64,000 nt of DNA, taken from NCBI RefSeq assembly GCF_030247195.1, contig NC_080671.1, positions 95,925,870 through 95,989,869 of the forward strand. The letters run 5' to 3'. How positions within the stretch are numbered: the first letter of the stretch is position 1; every line of letters starts with the position of its first letter. Below, in pieces: positions 11,325 through 21,900 of the stretch. The position numbers were made by a program, and so were the translations under genes. A model generated the notes under the pieces. That model had not been told where the DNA came from. It saw nothing but the letters and a program-made list of their open reading frames with translations, and searched no databases. Source of the stretch: Topomyia yanbarensis. Lineage: Eukaryota > Arthropoda > Insecta > Diptera > Culicidae.

Positions 11325-13589
11325 TGTGACGTGATTGAAGTACACTGTCATGAATCTGGTTTGGGATTGAAGCTCGACAAGTCTTTCGAAATTTTCAATT
11401 ACAAGTGGATTCATAACCTCACATCGTATAAGTAAACGAGAGGAGAGATCCCAGAATCGATCTTTTAAGGGAAGAACTCCCGCTAGAACTTCAAGACTCA
11501 TCGTATGTGTCGATTGCATGGAACCTAAGGCGATTCGTAAACAACGATACTGTATTCGTTCCAATTTAATAATGTGAGTGTTTGCAGCTGAACGGAAACA
11601 GAAGCACCCATATTCCATTACTGAAAGTATCGTTGTTTGATACAATCTTATCACGTCACTTGGATGAGCACCCCACCAAGATCCGGTTATTGTTCGGAGA
11701 AAATTTATCCTTTGTTGGCACTTCTTTATCAGATACCTAATGTGGCCTCCCCATGTACCTTTAGAATCGAACCAAATTCCGAGATATTTAAAGGTCATGA
11801 CTTGGGCTATCGTTCTACCAACCAACTGAAGCTGAAGCTGAGCTGGATCACGCTTCCTTGAAAAAACAACCAACTCTGTTTTCTCCGTAGAGAAATCGAT
11901 GCCTAACTTCAAAGCCCAACTTGATAAATTATCCAAACTATCTTGCAGTGGTTGTTGTAAATTTATGGCTTTTGGTCCTGTAACAGAAACCACACCATCA
12001 TCTGCAAGTTGCCTTAGAGTGCATGGGCTGACAATACAATTATCAATGTCATTCACGTAAAAATTGTAGAGAAAGGGGCTTAAACAAGAACCTTGTGGGA
12101 GACCCATGTAACTTATTCGGAATGTTGCCAAATCGCCATATGAAAAATGCATGTGCTTTTCTGACAATAAGTTGTATAAATAATTATTTAATATTGGTGA
12201 AAGACCACATTGATGTAGTTTCTCTGAGAGAACATCAATGGAAACAGAGTCGAATGCTCCTTTTATGTCTAAGAACACAGACGCCATTTGTTCTTTTTTT
12301 GCATAAGCTAGTTGGATTTCTGACGAAAGTAGCGCCAGACAATCATTCGTTCCCTTTCCCCTCCGAAAACCAAACTGGGTATCTGATAGCAAGCCGTTCG
12401 CCTCAACCCAATTGTCGAGACGTCGTAGGATAATTTTTTCCAACAATTTCCTGATGCAGGATAACATTGCAATCGGTCGATACGAGTTATGATCGGAGGC
12501 TGGTTTTCCCGGTTTTGGAATAGCGATAACTCTCACTTGTCTCCAGTCGTGCGGGACAATGTTCTGCTCAAGAAGCTTATTGAATAAATTCAACAAGCGT
12601 CTTTTTGCTAGGTCAGGCAGATTCTTCACCAAGTTGAATTTAATTCTGTCTAGTCCCGGAGCATTATTGTTGCATGAGAGGAGTGCAATTGAGAATTCCA
12701 TCATTGTCAAAGGCGAATCTATGAAATCGGGAGCATCGCGAGTGATTTTCTGCGCAGGAGCAGAATCGGGACAAATTTTCTTGGCAAAATTAAATATCCA
12801 ACGATTCGAAAAATCTTCGCTTTCATTAGTCACGTTTCGATTCCTCATTCTTCTGGCTGTGTTCCAAAGAGTACTCATTGATGTTTCTCTTGACAAGCCA
12901 TCAACGAAACGTCTCCAATAACTAGACTTTTTGGCACGACGGAGACTGTCAAATTTGTTTTGTAAAATCGAATAATTTTCAAAGTTTGCACGTGTACACC
13001 CTTTCCGTTTCATAATTTCTTTGTAAGCAACTTGTTTAGCTTCATATGCATCCGAGCACTCTTTGTCCCACCAGGGATTAGGAGGCCGGCTGTTCATTAT
13101 CATGCCAGGATTGCATTTCGTTTGGGTTTGTTCTGCTGCTTCAATAATCAAACCCGCTAGAAATTCATATTCTTCGGTAGGTGGTAGCTCTTCCGTCGAA
13201 ACAAGAGAAGTGGAAATTAAAGATTGGTATTTTTTCCAATCAATATTTCGTGTCAAGTCATAAGGGACATTGATTGAATTCGTGAGGCCTAATTCACTGT
13301 TAATTGAAATAACGACTGGCAAATGATCGCTACCGTGAGGATCAGGTACAACCTTCCACGTGCAATCTAACCGAAGTGATGTCGAGCATAGAGATAGATC
13401 TAATGCACTTGGTCGTGCGGGTGGTCTGGGAATGCGTGTTGCTTCGCCTGTATTTAAAACTGTCATATTGAGCTCGTCACAAACATTGTATATCAAAGAG
13501 GATCGATTATCATTGAAGAGGGAACCCCACAATACTCCGTGCGAGTTGAAGTCTCCCAGTATCAGCCGCGGAGCAGCCATGGATTCCAC
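11307..13589 (-). pseudogene. LINE A ORF2, endonuclease C-half and reverse transcriptase
   Basis: Continues ORF2 in a different frame from its N-terminus. The AP-like endonuclease part has LGDFNSHG (residues 11-18) and the terminal SDH (87-89). The RT has APGLDRIKF, motif A FLDIKGAFDS (D441), GLPQGSCLSP (496 onward) and the catalytic LADD (528-531). Thumb motif KYLGIWFDSKGTW follows. Key residues are intact. The frame ends prematurely at a TAG (11307), where net +1 or -2 bases shift the remaining RNase H codons. It would nick target DNA and reverse-transcribe the element RNA if the frames were continuous. Little decay otherwise, so the insertion seems fairly recent. Confidence 0.93.
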
Positions 13590-14017
13590 TACCTCAAAAA
13601 TCTGACGTTGTCCAATTTGAGCTTTGGGAGGTATATATATATAGAAGCGATAGACATGTCTTTGCCTTTAATATTCGTTTGGACAGCTACAGCCTCAATG
13701 CCCGCAAACAAGGGGATGTTAGTTCTATAGAAAGGATAGCACTTTTTAATTCCTAGAAGCACTCCTCCATATGGGGTGTCTCGGTCTAGGCGAATAATGT
13801 TGAAATCATTCAAGTTGAAATTAATGTTTGAGGTAAGCCATGTTTCACATAAAGCAAAAGCATCGCATTTCAAATTATGCAGCAAAATTTTTAAGGAGTC
13901 AATTTTAGGTATGATACTTCTGCAATTCCACTGTAAAACAGTGATGGAATCTTTCATTGGAGGAGGTGAATTACCCATTGAAAGATACAATCGCTGCAAG
14001 GATGGGCCATTGAGCAA
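13589..14017 (-). pseudogene. LINE A ORF2, endonuclease N-half
   Basis: Start of ORF2, with endonuclease motifs LQWNCRSI (metal-binding Asn) and CETWLTS (catalytic Glu), then AVAVQTNIKGK and SIYI. The likely start is the ATG at 13978-13976, which overlaps the ORF1 stop as ATGGGTAA; an earlier ATG opens the frame at 14017. At 13632-13643 lies (TA)6. Homology with copy C shows that (TA)5 would keep the frame, so one extra TA throws translation into 16 unrelated codons and a stop. A single dinucleotide slippage therefore explains this break. Confidence 0.9.
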
Positions 14018-15299
14018 TCAGCTGCTCTAAAAATGTTCTAATTGTTGGGAGGAACGCTGAAAGTATACTTTTTAGTGGTTCAGAAATATTGAATGCTTTG
14101 AAAATCCAATCAACAATTTCAGAAAATTTCAATAAACCTATCCCCGGTTGAAGCTCGGAGGAAGTTGAAGTTTTATTATTTCCAGTAATGGTGTTCTGTT
14201 TGGATTGTACATTACCAAAACCGGGAGGGACTGGCTTCGGTATTGCATCGGAATTCTTTAGCTTTGGCCGCAATTTATTTGTTGGAGGAGAAATTTTAAG
14301 GCCCTTGCTTGGCAGTTTGGGAAAAGAGGATTGTTTTCTTTTCCTGGATCCTCTAGGTAAAACAAATGATGTACCTTCGGACGCTTCGTCAGAGTCAGAC
14401 TCTTTCGGCAATAGAATAGCGTATCTGTTTTCTGGGACCGTGGGTTCAGGAGTAGCATTTTTCAGTATTTCTGCATAAGAGCGCTTAGATCTCTCCTTCA
14501 AGGATCGTTTAATTTTCTCCTCCCGCAATTTATATGTGGGACATGCAAGGAGCTCGTGTGAAGTTTCTCCGCAATGTAAACATTTTTCTAAGTTTTTATT
14601 GCATGTATCCTCTTGATGAGGCCCCCCACATTTGCCACACCGTACCTTATTGGAACAGTAAGTGGCTGTGTGGCCAAGCTGTTTACAATTGAGGCAATTC
14701 ATCACACGAGGGATGAAAAGGCGAACGGGGAGACGAATTTTATTAATGAGAACATGGCTAGGCAAAGCAGACCCAGCGAAAGTTACACGAAATGAATAGG
14801 ATGGTCGGTAAACTTTTTTCTCTTCTTCAATTGATACTGAGTACAATTGCTTAACATCGAGTATTTTTACTTTATTAAGCAGGGTGTTCTTGAAACAACC
14901 AACACCATGCTTAAGTATATCCTCTGCAGTGAGGCTGGGTTCGGAGATGACTCCATCGCATTCTATATCGCGCGAAAGTATATAAACTTTATATTCACGC
15001 GTGAAGAGTTCGCAGGCTACTATCTCGTTAGCTTGTCTAATGTTATCAATGCTAACTCGAAGTTTATCTTTATTTACTTTCACGATCTCTGTTACAGCAG
15101 AAAATCGTGAAGTCAGATCCCGTGCAATTTGCACAAGGTTTAATGGCTTTCCTTTCCGCCTGAAGAAAACCTGCCAAGGTCCAGAAGACCCTTGGGGGTA
15201 TAATTTTATTCTAGGGGGAGTTGAGGGAGGGGGATCAGAAGAATTTTGCTCTTGTGAAATGGAGGATTCCATCTCACTATCCTCCATCTCGCCTACCAT
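13971..15299 (-). CDS. LINE A ORF1, gag-like CCHC protein
   Basis: Intact 442-codon frame. The N-terminus is acidic and Ser/Pro-rich. Residues 40-190 form a conserved gag-type domain (PWQVFFRRKGKPLN, VKILDVKQLYS, RVTFAGSALPSHVLI). Three zinc knuckles follow at about 202-254: CLNCKQLGHTATYC, CGKCGGPHQEDTC and CLHCGETSHELLAC. A basic stretch KIKRSLKERSKRSYAEILK and a low-complexity tail end the protein. Such proteins bind element RNA and form the cytoplasmic RNP that carries ORF2. The stop TAA overlaps the ORF2 ATG. Copy B ORF1 has the same length class and architecture. The start is the first Met after the UTR; an internal Met at codon 5 is also possible. Confidence 0.93.
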   Translation of the reverse strand: MVGEMEDSEMESSISQEQNSSDPPPSTPPRIKLYPQGSSGPWQVFFRRKGKPLNLVQIARDLTSRFSAVTEIVKVNKDKLRVSIDNIRQANEIVACELFTREYKVYILSRDIECDGVISEPSLTAEDILKHGVGCFKNTLLNKVKILDVKQLYSVSIEEEKKVYRPSYSFRVTFAGSALPSHVLINKIRLPVRLFIPRVMNCLNCKQLGHTATYCSNKVRCGKCGGPHQEDTCNKNLEKCLHCGETSHELLACPTYKLREEKIKRSLKERSKRSYAEILKNATPEPTVPENRYAILLPKESDSDEASEGTSFVLPRGSRKRKQSSFPKLPSKGLKISPPTNKLRPKLKNSDAIPKPVPPGFGNVQSKQNTITGNNKTSTSSELQPGIGLLKFSEIVDWIFKAFNISEPLKSILSAFLPTIRTFLEQLIAQWPILAAIVSFNG

Positions 15300-16060
15300 A
15301 CACAGTAAGTAAATTAAATACTAACACTAGCAAAATTATATTAAAATCTACCTGTCCTTCGAAGAGTTGCAGATTCTCGCTGTCTCCCTCTGTCACGCTC
15401 GGGTTGAACACAGCGCAACCACCACTACCAAGATGGAGCCGCTATTTACCTGTGGGTCCAGGGGTATTTCCTTACTATGCAGCGTGGCTAGGTACACAAA
15501 TACACAAAAGCCCGTTTCTGCACTAGCACAGATGAATAAGTGATGATGAAGCGAGACGCTTCACCAACAAGATGCAGCTCTGTCTCACTTAGCGCCGACT
15601 GTATGCAGCGTAACCACTACCACCACCAAGGTGGGGCCGCCGCTTACCTGTGGGTCCAGAGGTATTCCCCTGCTACGCAGCGTGGCTAGGTACACAAATA
15701 CTCAAAATCCCGTATCTGCACTAATACGGATGAATGAATGATGATGAAGCGAGCCGCTTCACCAACCAGATACAGCTCTGTCTCACTCCGTCGCAAGCGC
15801 CGGTTGTATGCAGCGCAAGCACTACTACCACCAAGGTGGGGCGCCGCTTACCCGAGACTTCGCACCAACACTCGCTTATCGCGTGGTACCACCACCAAAC
15901 GACCGCTCTCGCAGCCAACAATCCTGCCTGTCTCCGCACCAACACGGCATCAAATACTGACACGGTACACAAACTTCTAGCCTATTCACGGCTTGTACAG
16001 CCTTGGTTGCTACAACCAATCAGCAAACACAACCTTTCAAGGCGAAGGCTAAAACTGTTA
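15300..16060 (-). promoter_or_regulatory. LINE A 5' UTR, likely internal promoter
   Basis: A 761-bp leader from the 5' end of the element to the ORF1 ATG. It is GC-richer than its surroundings and includes the 198-bp array. LINE promoters must lie inside the element to be inherited, so this is the expected location; no core motif is singled out. Small open frames in it look incidental. Confidence 0.5.
15365..15860 (-). repeat. 198-bp tandem repeat in LINE A 5' UTR
   Basis: About 2.4 copies with a 198-bp period. CGTGGCTAGG recurs at 15483 and 15681, and TGTCTCACT at 15581 and 15779. Each unit contains a CACCAAGGTGGGGC-like block and GATGATGAAGCGAG. Tandem monomers in a LINE 5' UTR often carry the internal promoter, as in mouse L1; that role here is an inference. 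Copies B and C do not show this array in their shorter leaders. Confidence 0.85.
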
Positions 16061-16078
16061 TGAGGGCTGAATGAAATT
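16061..16078. repeat. Target site duplication, 5' side of LINE A
   Basis: Identical 18 bp to 9935-9952. It starts directly after the 5' end of the element, which indicates that the copy is not 5'-truncated relative to its own target site. Confidence 0.95.
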
Positions 16079-17730
16079 GATGGCTGTCGTAGTTGCTGCG
16101 GAGAAAGGGTAACAAATAGCAAGGGATTGGAAGATGTGAAGCCTTCGCCATGGAAGAGCAAAACGACGAAGGAACAAAGTTTTATAAAAGCGTGAAATAG
16201 GGTCTATGAGCAAGCTTAAAATTTTCCATCGACCTTAACAGACTGTAGTTGAATTCACGAACAATCCAAAAAAATATTATTAGCTTTCTGTTTTTGGTTA
16301 ATTTTCTATGATTGCACTAAGGCTCAGTAAACAGACGGCAATACTAATAAAAGTAAATTCATTTAGTGTTTACGCTCAAAGTTGTGCGTCAGCCTAAAGT
16401 CACCATAAAACCGTTTTACATTTCTTATAAATATATTTTGAAGTTACTTTTTCATTACATATTTTATCCCGCTGGATTCGCACATCGCAGATTGACTTCT
16501 TGATATTTTCACCAAACCTTACGGGTATCTTAACAGAAGCCGTGCAAAATTATTTGCACCTATATTTATGGAATAAATAACTTTATCGTTCACGAAATGG
16601 ACTACCAGCTGCCATGAAAACCGTATCACAGTTAAATTTTATATGTTAGGCAATTTCATGATGAATCCTTATCATACTCACGAGCTCGACGGCGCAGTAG
16701 CAAAACTGCCAACGGCAGCTCATAAATTTAGCGTCAATTTATCATGAGCGTCTAGAAAACAAATGCTTCTACAGTACTAGTTAATCACATTTTCAGTTAG
16801 TGCCGCATCATCGCCCAAAATGAGCTGGAATTTCGTCTAGTTCGGAAGGATTTTCCATTTCCAAACAATCTCTCAAACCGTAATCCTTCAAGGGTAAAAC
16901 AGTTGAACCGTTGCGTTGTTGGTTGTTGTGGCAAATTATGTACAACCGAACCAAAACACCGAGAGCCCGGCAGCGGAAATTTAGTCCGGTAATGATCCCG
17001 CAATTCATGGCAGTATACTCAAATTGTTATACGGTCTGCTACTGCTGCTGCTGACGTTATTGCTACTGTTGCAAATTTAGCTGGTTTCATTTACGATCCG
17101 GTGTTTATGCAGATTGATGATGACCTTGGGAAGGCACAATCCACCTACCTATACGCTATGGTCAGAGTGCTTACTGAAATACACCAACTGATTGCGGGAA
17201 TGTATTGCCAGGCAATTTTCAGAATTATAATTCACTATGAGGGGAATTAATTTGTCGGATAATGAAAATTTGTTTTACTTTTGTTTTTCATTTTCTCCCT
17301 TGGTGGATTTTGGGTGTTGGTGATGTGCGGTGTCATTTCCGTTGGATCATTTGGAATACGTGCTTCGCCGGGAGGTCCGACCGTTTAAAGGGGAGTGTGT
17401 AATGTAAACTTATCCGTTTAATTCTAATTGGAAGTAATATTTTCACAAGACAAACATAGTTTTACGTTGGCACAGTTAAAAAATTGCTTTTCAATGCAAT
17501 GATTGAGTGGGTGGCAAGCAAAAATGGGAAGGGAAGGACAAGCCCTAGTTTTGAAAACTCAAGCAAAATTTGTTAAAAAATTTAACAAAATGGCATTTTT
17601 ATGAGTTATTTAGTCAAGCAGCTCATTACTGTTGTACGGAATTCTGGTTGAAAACAATGAAACCAGAAAAGTAAGTATATCTTGTAGTTCAATCTTAAAA
17701 ACTAGAGATGTTCGCGAAATCGTAAGTTTT
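16079..17730. other. Single-copy AT-rich stretch, no gene recognised
   Basis: No recognisable frame, repeat or RNA gene. Short minus-strand frames at 16797-17008 overlap each other and look incidental. Confidence 0.5.
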
Positions 17731-17734
17731 TTTG

Positions 17735-17935
17735 CCTTTCTCATACAAAAAGGTTAGGCAATCACTCCCAGTTTCTAATTTTTAACCGAGGATTTTTTTA
17801 ATCTGGAGGGCCGAGTCTCTTATACCAATCGACGCAGTTCGTCGAGATCGGAAAATATCTGTATGTGTGTGCGCGTATGTGTGTTTTTTATTGTAAAGTT
17901 TAAAAAGCTTCAAAAATCTGGCCTGTTTTGAATTG
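17735..17935. repeat. Dispersed mosquito-type repeat fragment
   Basis: Contains GCCTTTCTCATACAAAAAGG, then GGAGGGCCGAGTCTC, CGACGCAGTTCGTCGAG and a GTGTGTGCGCGTATGTGTGT tract. This order is one I associate with a common culicine dispersed repeat. It matches debris at about 4.86 kb. The superfamily is uncertain. Confidence 0.5.
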
Positions 17936-20078
17936 GCACTGTGTGGGACTCACGACTCACGTTCGTGCCTAACCACCAAAAACACTTCTTACTTTTTTGC
18001 GCCCTTCTTCCCCACGGAACTCAAGGTGAGGGGCGAGGTAGTGGTGGTGGACTCGTTCTGCTTTCGTCGCACCTCTTTCTTCTGCTTAATCTCGGATCCT
18101 CACTTGGTTCATGGAATGGCTCGACCTATGAGCTTTGATATAACTCTCAACTTTTCTCTTGCTCCTTGTCTCCATCTAGTACATCACCATCTTGGCTCTC
18201 GTCTCCGTGAGCCGTTTAGGTGCTGATTCCTTTAGTCATTTAGCTCATGTTTCCGTGAGTCATTCAGCTCCCGGCCTTATCACGCTCTACTTGAATAGTA
18301 GGGCATTGCAAAAAAAATTTTTTTTTGAATTCTCAAAGGCTCCCTCTCATATTGTGACAAATGTCAAAGTAAGCTCAGATGCCAAATTTCACATCATTTG
18401 GACAATTTTAGACCCCCGCCCACTTCGCTTGAAATTTTTGAAATTGGTAATATGAGAAATATGGAGGAAAAATATATGCTATAACTTTTGAAGTAGCAAT
18501 CAGAAAATTACAATATATGCCCCTTTTTAAAGTAAATAACCTTAGTATTTGAAGGAAGACATTCCTGTTTCTAGACAAATAGGGGAAAGTGGGGTACTGG
18601 GTCATTTTTGCCTCAAAATTCCCTATTTTTAATAATATTTTTCTGCTCCGTGATGCAAATCATACATATTTTGGAGTTTTTCTAATGTGAAAAAATCTCA
18701 GAAATCGAACGGAACCTTTTTGACTTTTGTTCGAATACGGGAAGTTGGGGTTATAGGGCCTTTTGTCATTAATATTAAATTTTATCATTTTCTCGTGCAT
18801 ATATCTCCATTATTCTTCAATCAATTCTCATAAAATGTACCTTGTTAAACGTTAAAAATCCTTAGGAACACAATAAAAATAGATTCGTTATCGGAAAAAT
18901 TCAGAAACATCAAATTATCTGATATATAGTCTCGATTTCACATTTTTATCATAAAATTGCACATATTACAACAAAATTCTTATTAAATTTACTACTTTTA
19001 GTGTAAAATACGCTTGAGGATCGCATGAGAAAAGTTTCCATCCTGGAAAAATAGGGGAAGTTGAGGTATTAGGACATTTAACGAAAAAAATGTGATTTGT
19101 AGAGTTAATGTCCAAAAATTTGATGTTTCTGAATTTAACCGCTAACGAATTCATTTTTGTTGTATTCATAAGAATTTTCCGCGTTCAACAAGCTACATTT
19201 CATGAAAATTGATTGAAGAATAATAGAGATATATGCACGAAAAAAAAATCCCAACTTCCCGTATTCGGACACGGGTCAAAAAGGTTCCGTTCGATTTCTG
19301 AGATTTGTTTACATTAGAAAAACTCCAAAATATGTATGATTTGCATCACAAAGCAGAAAAATTATGAAAAATAGGGGATTTTAGGGCCAAAATGACCCAG
19401 TACCCCACTTTCCCCTATCTTTCTAGATAGAGAAATATCTCCTTTCAATAACTTAGGTCATTTCCTTTAAAAAGAGGTATAAATTATAATTTTCTGATAG
19501 CTACTTCAAAAATTATAGCATTTAGTATATTTTTCCTCTATATTTTCCCATAGTACCAATTTCAAAAATTTCAAGCGAAGTGGGCGGGGGTCTAAAATTG
19601 TCCAAATGATCTGAAATTTGGCATCTAAGCTTACTTCGACATTTGTCACAATATGGGAGGGGGGCCTTTGAGAATTCAAAAAAAAGTTTTTTTTGCAATG
19701 CCCTATTGAATAGTCCCGACGATGAAATCACCCTACTCCGACCCATAGTTCCCCGACGGAGGAATTTCCTTTTACACCGATACCCGCCTTCTTGAGACAT
19801 TTAGCACCCAGCTTTATCGAAATCAACACGGATATTATCCTACTTCGACTGAGAGTTCCTAGGCAGCGGAATTTCTCTCGGAATCGGTGTTTGATTCGTG
19901 AGCCAATAAGCTACCCTTTTCGTCCCAATTCTGTCGGGTAGTCCACGGCGGTGAATCTACCCTACCGTGAATTCCCCGGCGGTAGATTGATCTCGATACC
20001 GACGTTCGTTTTTGTGAGTCATTTAGCTTCCCGTTTCCTCCCGATCTACTTGATCTAGTCTCCGGCAGTGGACCTAGC
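17936..20078 (-). repeat. 3' region of the R1-type LINE with about 110-bp repeats
   Basis: Both sides of the inserted palindromic element carry variants of GTGAGTCATTTAGCTTCCCG spaced roughly 104-117 bp apart (about 19793, 19899, 20015, with more at 18234-18262), together with CCCCGGCGG motifs. This looks like a degenerate tandem array in the 3' UTR of the decayed R1 element. Its assignment to that element rests on continuity with the coding remnants. Confidence 0.55.
18299..19705. mobile_element. Palindromic hAT-like element, copy 1, 1.41 kb
   Basis: Ends are TAGGGCATTGCAAAAAAA in inverted orientation, flanked by a perfect 8-bp duplication TTGAATAG at 18291-18298 and 19706-19713. The YARNG-type terminus plus 8-bp duplication points to hAT. 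Almost the whole element is an inverted repeat: arms of about 600 bp carry CTCAAAGG, GACAAATGTC, CCACTTCGCTTGAAATTT, GTGGGGTACTGGGTCA and AACGGAACCTTTTTGAC, around a short AT-rich centre near 19.0 kb. There is no transposase. A second copy lies at 23.5 kb. Confidence 0.9.
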
Positions 20079-20509
20079 CTACAAGTGATTCCGGGTGGAG
20101 TATAACATCCGGTTCAGTGGCGACCCACTGCTAGCTATTCGATGCGGTCTACTCGGTCTAATCCCCGGCGGTAGATCTAGCCTAATCACGAGCTCAGCCT
20201 CAGCCAGAGTGATGCAGATGGGAATCATCCCAGCAATTACGCATACCGCCTCCGACGATATCGTTTTGTACGCACTCGCGACACGAACAGCCATTAGGCG
20301 AAACATGCTTGTCAACTCCGCTTTGAGTTCAGTGTGACTAGGCCGGTATTGAGAATGAGACACCTGCCAGAAGATGTCTTGTACTGCCTGAGATTCGGCA
20401 TGATCCTTGCCAATGCGTTAGTTGTCCTCGTAGCCTTCTCACAGTCGACATGGCTGCTGTAATTTAACCGATCGTCGACCATCACACCAAGGTGTTGCGG
20501 AGCACGCAT
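20079..20509 (-). pseudogene. R1-type RT thumb and C-terminal remnant
   Basis: Two overlapping frames. One has QHLGVMVDDRLNYSSHVD with TTNALARIMPN, the thumb segment after the RT catalytic site. The next has RMAVRVASAYKTISSEAV and IPICITLAEAE, a tail typical of R1-clade ORF2. A frame change separates them. The catalytic ADD motif that should precede is absent because of an internal deletion near 20510-20545. Confidence 0.8.
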
Positions 20510-20539
20510 CGATGGGATGGATTGCCCCCCGACGCTGAT

Positions 20540-21162
20540 CTACAAAGCCGACGATCTCAGCGCTACGGTGATCGCCCCCCAGCTAGCACTGTTGAACGCG
20601 TTCTTCACGTCTATCTTTACCACGGCGCAGTAGCGATTGTCCCTTCCTTTTTGCTTCAAAGCTTTCTCCGCGTTCGCGATGACTGTGCGGATGGCGTCCA
20701 CCGTCGACATCCCTTTCCGCAACCAGAACTGCCTTTGCGATAGTCCGTTCTCACTTTTAGCGTAGGTCATCAGTCTGTGGAGGATGACCCTTTCCAGGAG
20801 CTTATGGGCCGATACGATGCTGGATCTCCTGGTGGTTTCCCTGGTTCTGGCAGTAACACCAGTTTCTGAATCTTCCCTCTATCCGGGAAATAGCCATCGT
20901 CCAGGTATTTCTGTAGGACTATCCGGAACATGCCCGGAAACGCCAGGATCGCAGTCTTCAGTGTCACGTTAGGGATACCATCCGGTCCGGGAGCTTTCTT
21001 CGATTTCAGCCCGTTTGGCACTATAATGACATCTTTGTTAGAAACTTGATTGTCACGTACATTTCCACCGTCTGCATTAACGTACGGTGTAGGCGGCCAT
21101 GCGGTTGGGTCGTGCTTCGGGAAAAGACCCTCCAAGATAATTTTCAGCTTGTCGGCGCACAT
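20540..21162 (-). pseudogene. R1-type RT fingers and palm remnant
   Basis: The upstream frame carries the RT entry motif SKKAPGPDGIPNVTLK, then LLPEPGKPPGDPASYRPI. The next frame carries LRKGMSTVDAIRTVI and motif A VKIDVKNAFNSASW (catalytic Asp). The two frames meet at about 20770 through a frameshift. After motif A the sequence jumps to unrelated codons and then to the thumb, so the enzyme is dead. Confidence 0.85.
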
Positions 21163-21330
21163 TTCGTCATTGAACCCTTGATCCTAACAACACGGTAAGC
21201 ATTGCCCCAGGGGTTAGCGTCTACTTCTGAGCACAGGTCCTTGTAGCAGGTGGACTTGCTTAGCACTATCTCGCGTTTAAAAGCGGCCCTAGCCGACCGG
21301 AATGTTACTTTACACTCTTCTATAACTGCC

Positions 21331-21900
21331 TCAGATCTTGCTCTCTGGACGCGTCTTCTGGTTTTTGAGGCAGGCAGCCCGGAGGATGCTTAGCCTTTCG
21401 TTCCACCAATACGCCGGACGCTGGTAGTTCCTCGGCTCCATTTTCCTCGGTATTGTTACATCGCATGCCCTAGCTACTGTTTCCGACAGCTCATCGGAAC
21501 ACGGAATTCGAGTGACGCTGTCAGCACGAGGTGCTTGTCGAAGACCTTTATTTTCAACTTCCGCTCTCCAGTCCTCATTCTCGGCGTTACCGTACAATTT
21601 CGCCGACCAATGACGTAGTGGATCGCTTGGTGGTCACTATGCGTGTACTGCTCACTAACTCGCCAATTCATGTTATCCATCAGCGGCGTGTCCAACATCA
21701 TGTTGTACTGCTCTGGTGTCTACCGCGGAGGAGCACAACAGCTACACACGAATACGCCGTTGATCCGGGCGATCATCCTTCGTGTGTGCTATCCACCACC
21801 TCTTGGACAGGAAAACCGCCCATTATTTGGATTGCCCGTCGTGTGGTCATTTCCGTCCTCCGGTTTGCAGATCATACATCTTGGTTGCTTCGTGCAGTCT
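21331..21900 (-). pseudogene. R1-type endonuclease C-terminal remnant
   Basis: One frame carries YTHSDHQAIHYVIG, where SDH is the terminal conserved motif of the AP-like endonuclease of non-LTR elements. The following frame has ARACDVTIPRKMEPRNYQRP and YWWNERLSILRAACL, the linker usually found between endonuclease and RT in R1 elements. The N-terminal endonuclease motifs are not convincingly visible. Confidence 0.7.

Larger units (their letters stand above)
9951..16060 (-). mobile_element. LINE copy A, nearly full length (gag + EN-RT-RNase H)
   Basis: About 6.1 kb, on the minus strand, bounded by an 18-bp target duplication and a 16-nt poly(A) tail (T's at 9951-9966). Order in sense direction: a 5' UTR with a 198-bp tandem repeat, ORF1 with three CCHC knuckles, then ORF2 with endonuclease, reverse transcriptase and RNase H, and a 328-bp 3' UTR ending in a hairpin. 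An RNase H domain after the RT, together with a CCHC gag, places it in the I superfamily (I, Loner or LOA-like); the exact clade needs a tree. Only two small ORF2 frameshifts are visible. Related copies in the window are B, C and the short tail E. Confidence 0.93.

Noticed and set aside
11637..13605. Plus-strand frames within LINE A
   Set aside because: Antisense shadows of the RT frame.
15721..16063. Frames on both strands in the LINE A leader
   Set aside because: They follow the GC-rich leader and are not shared by the other copies.
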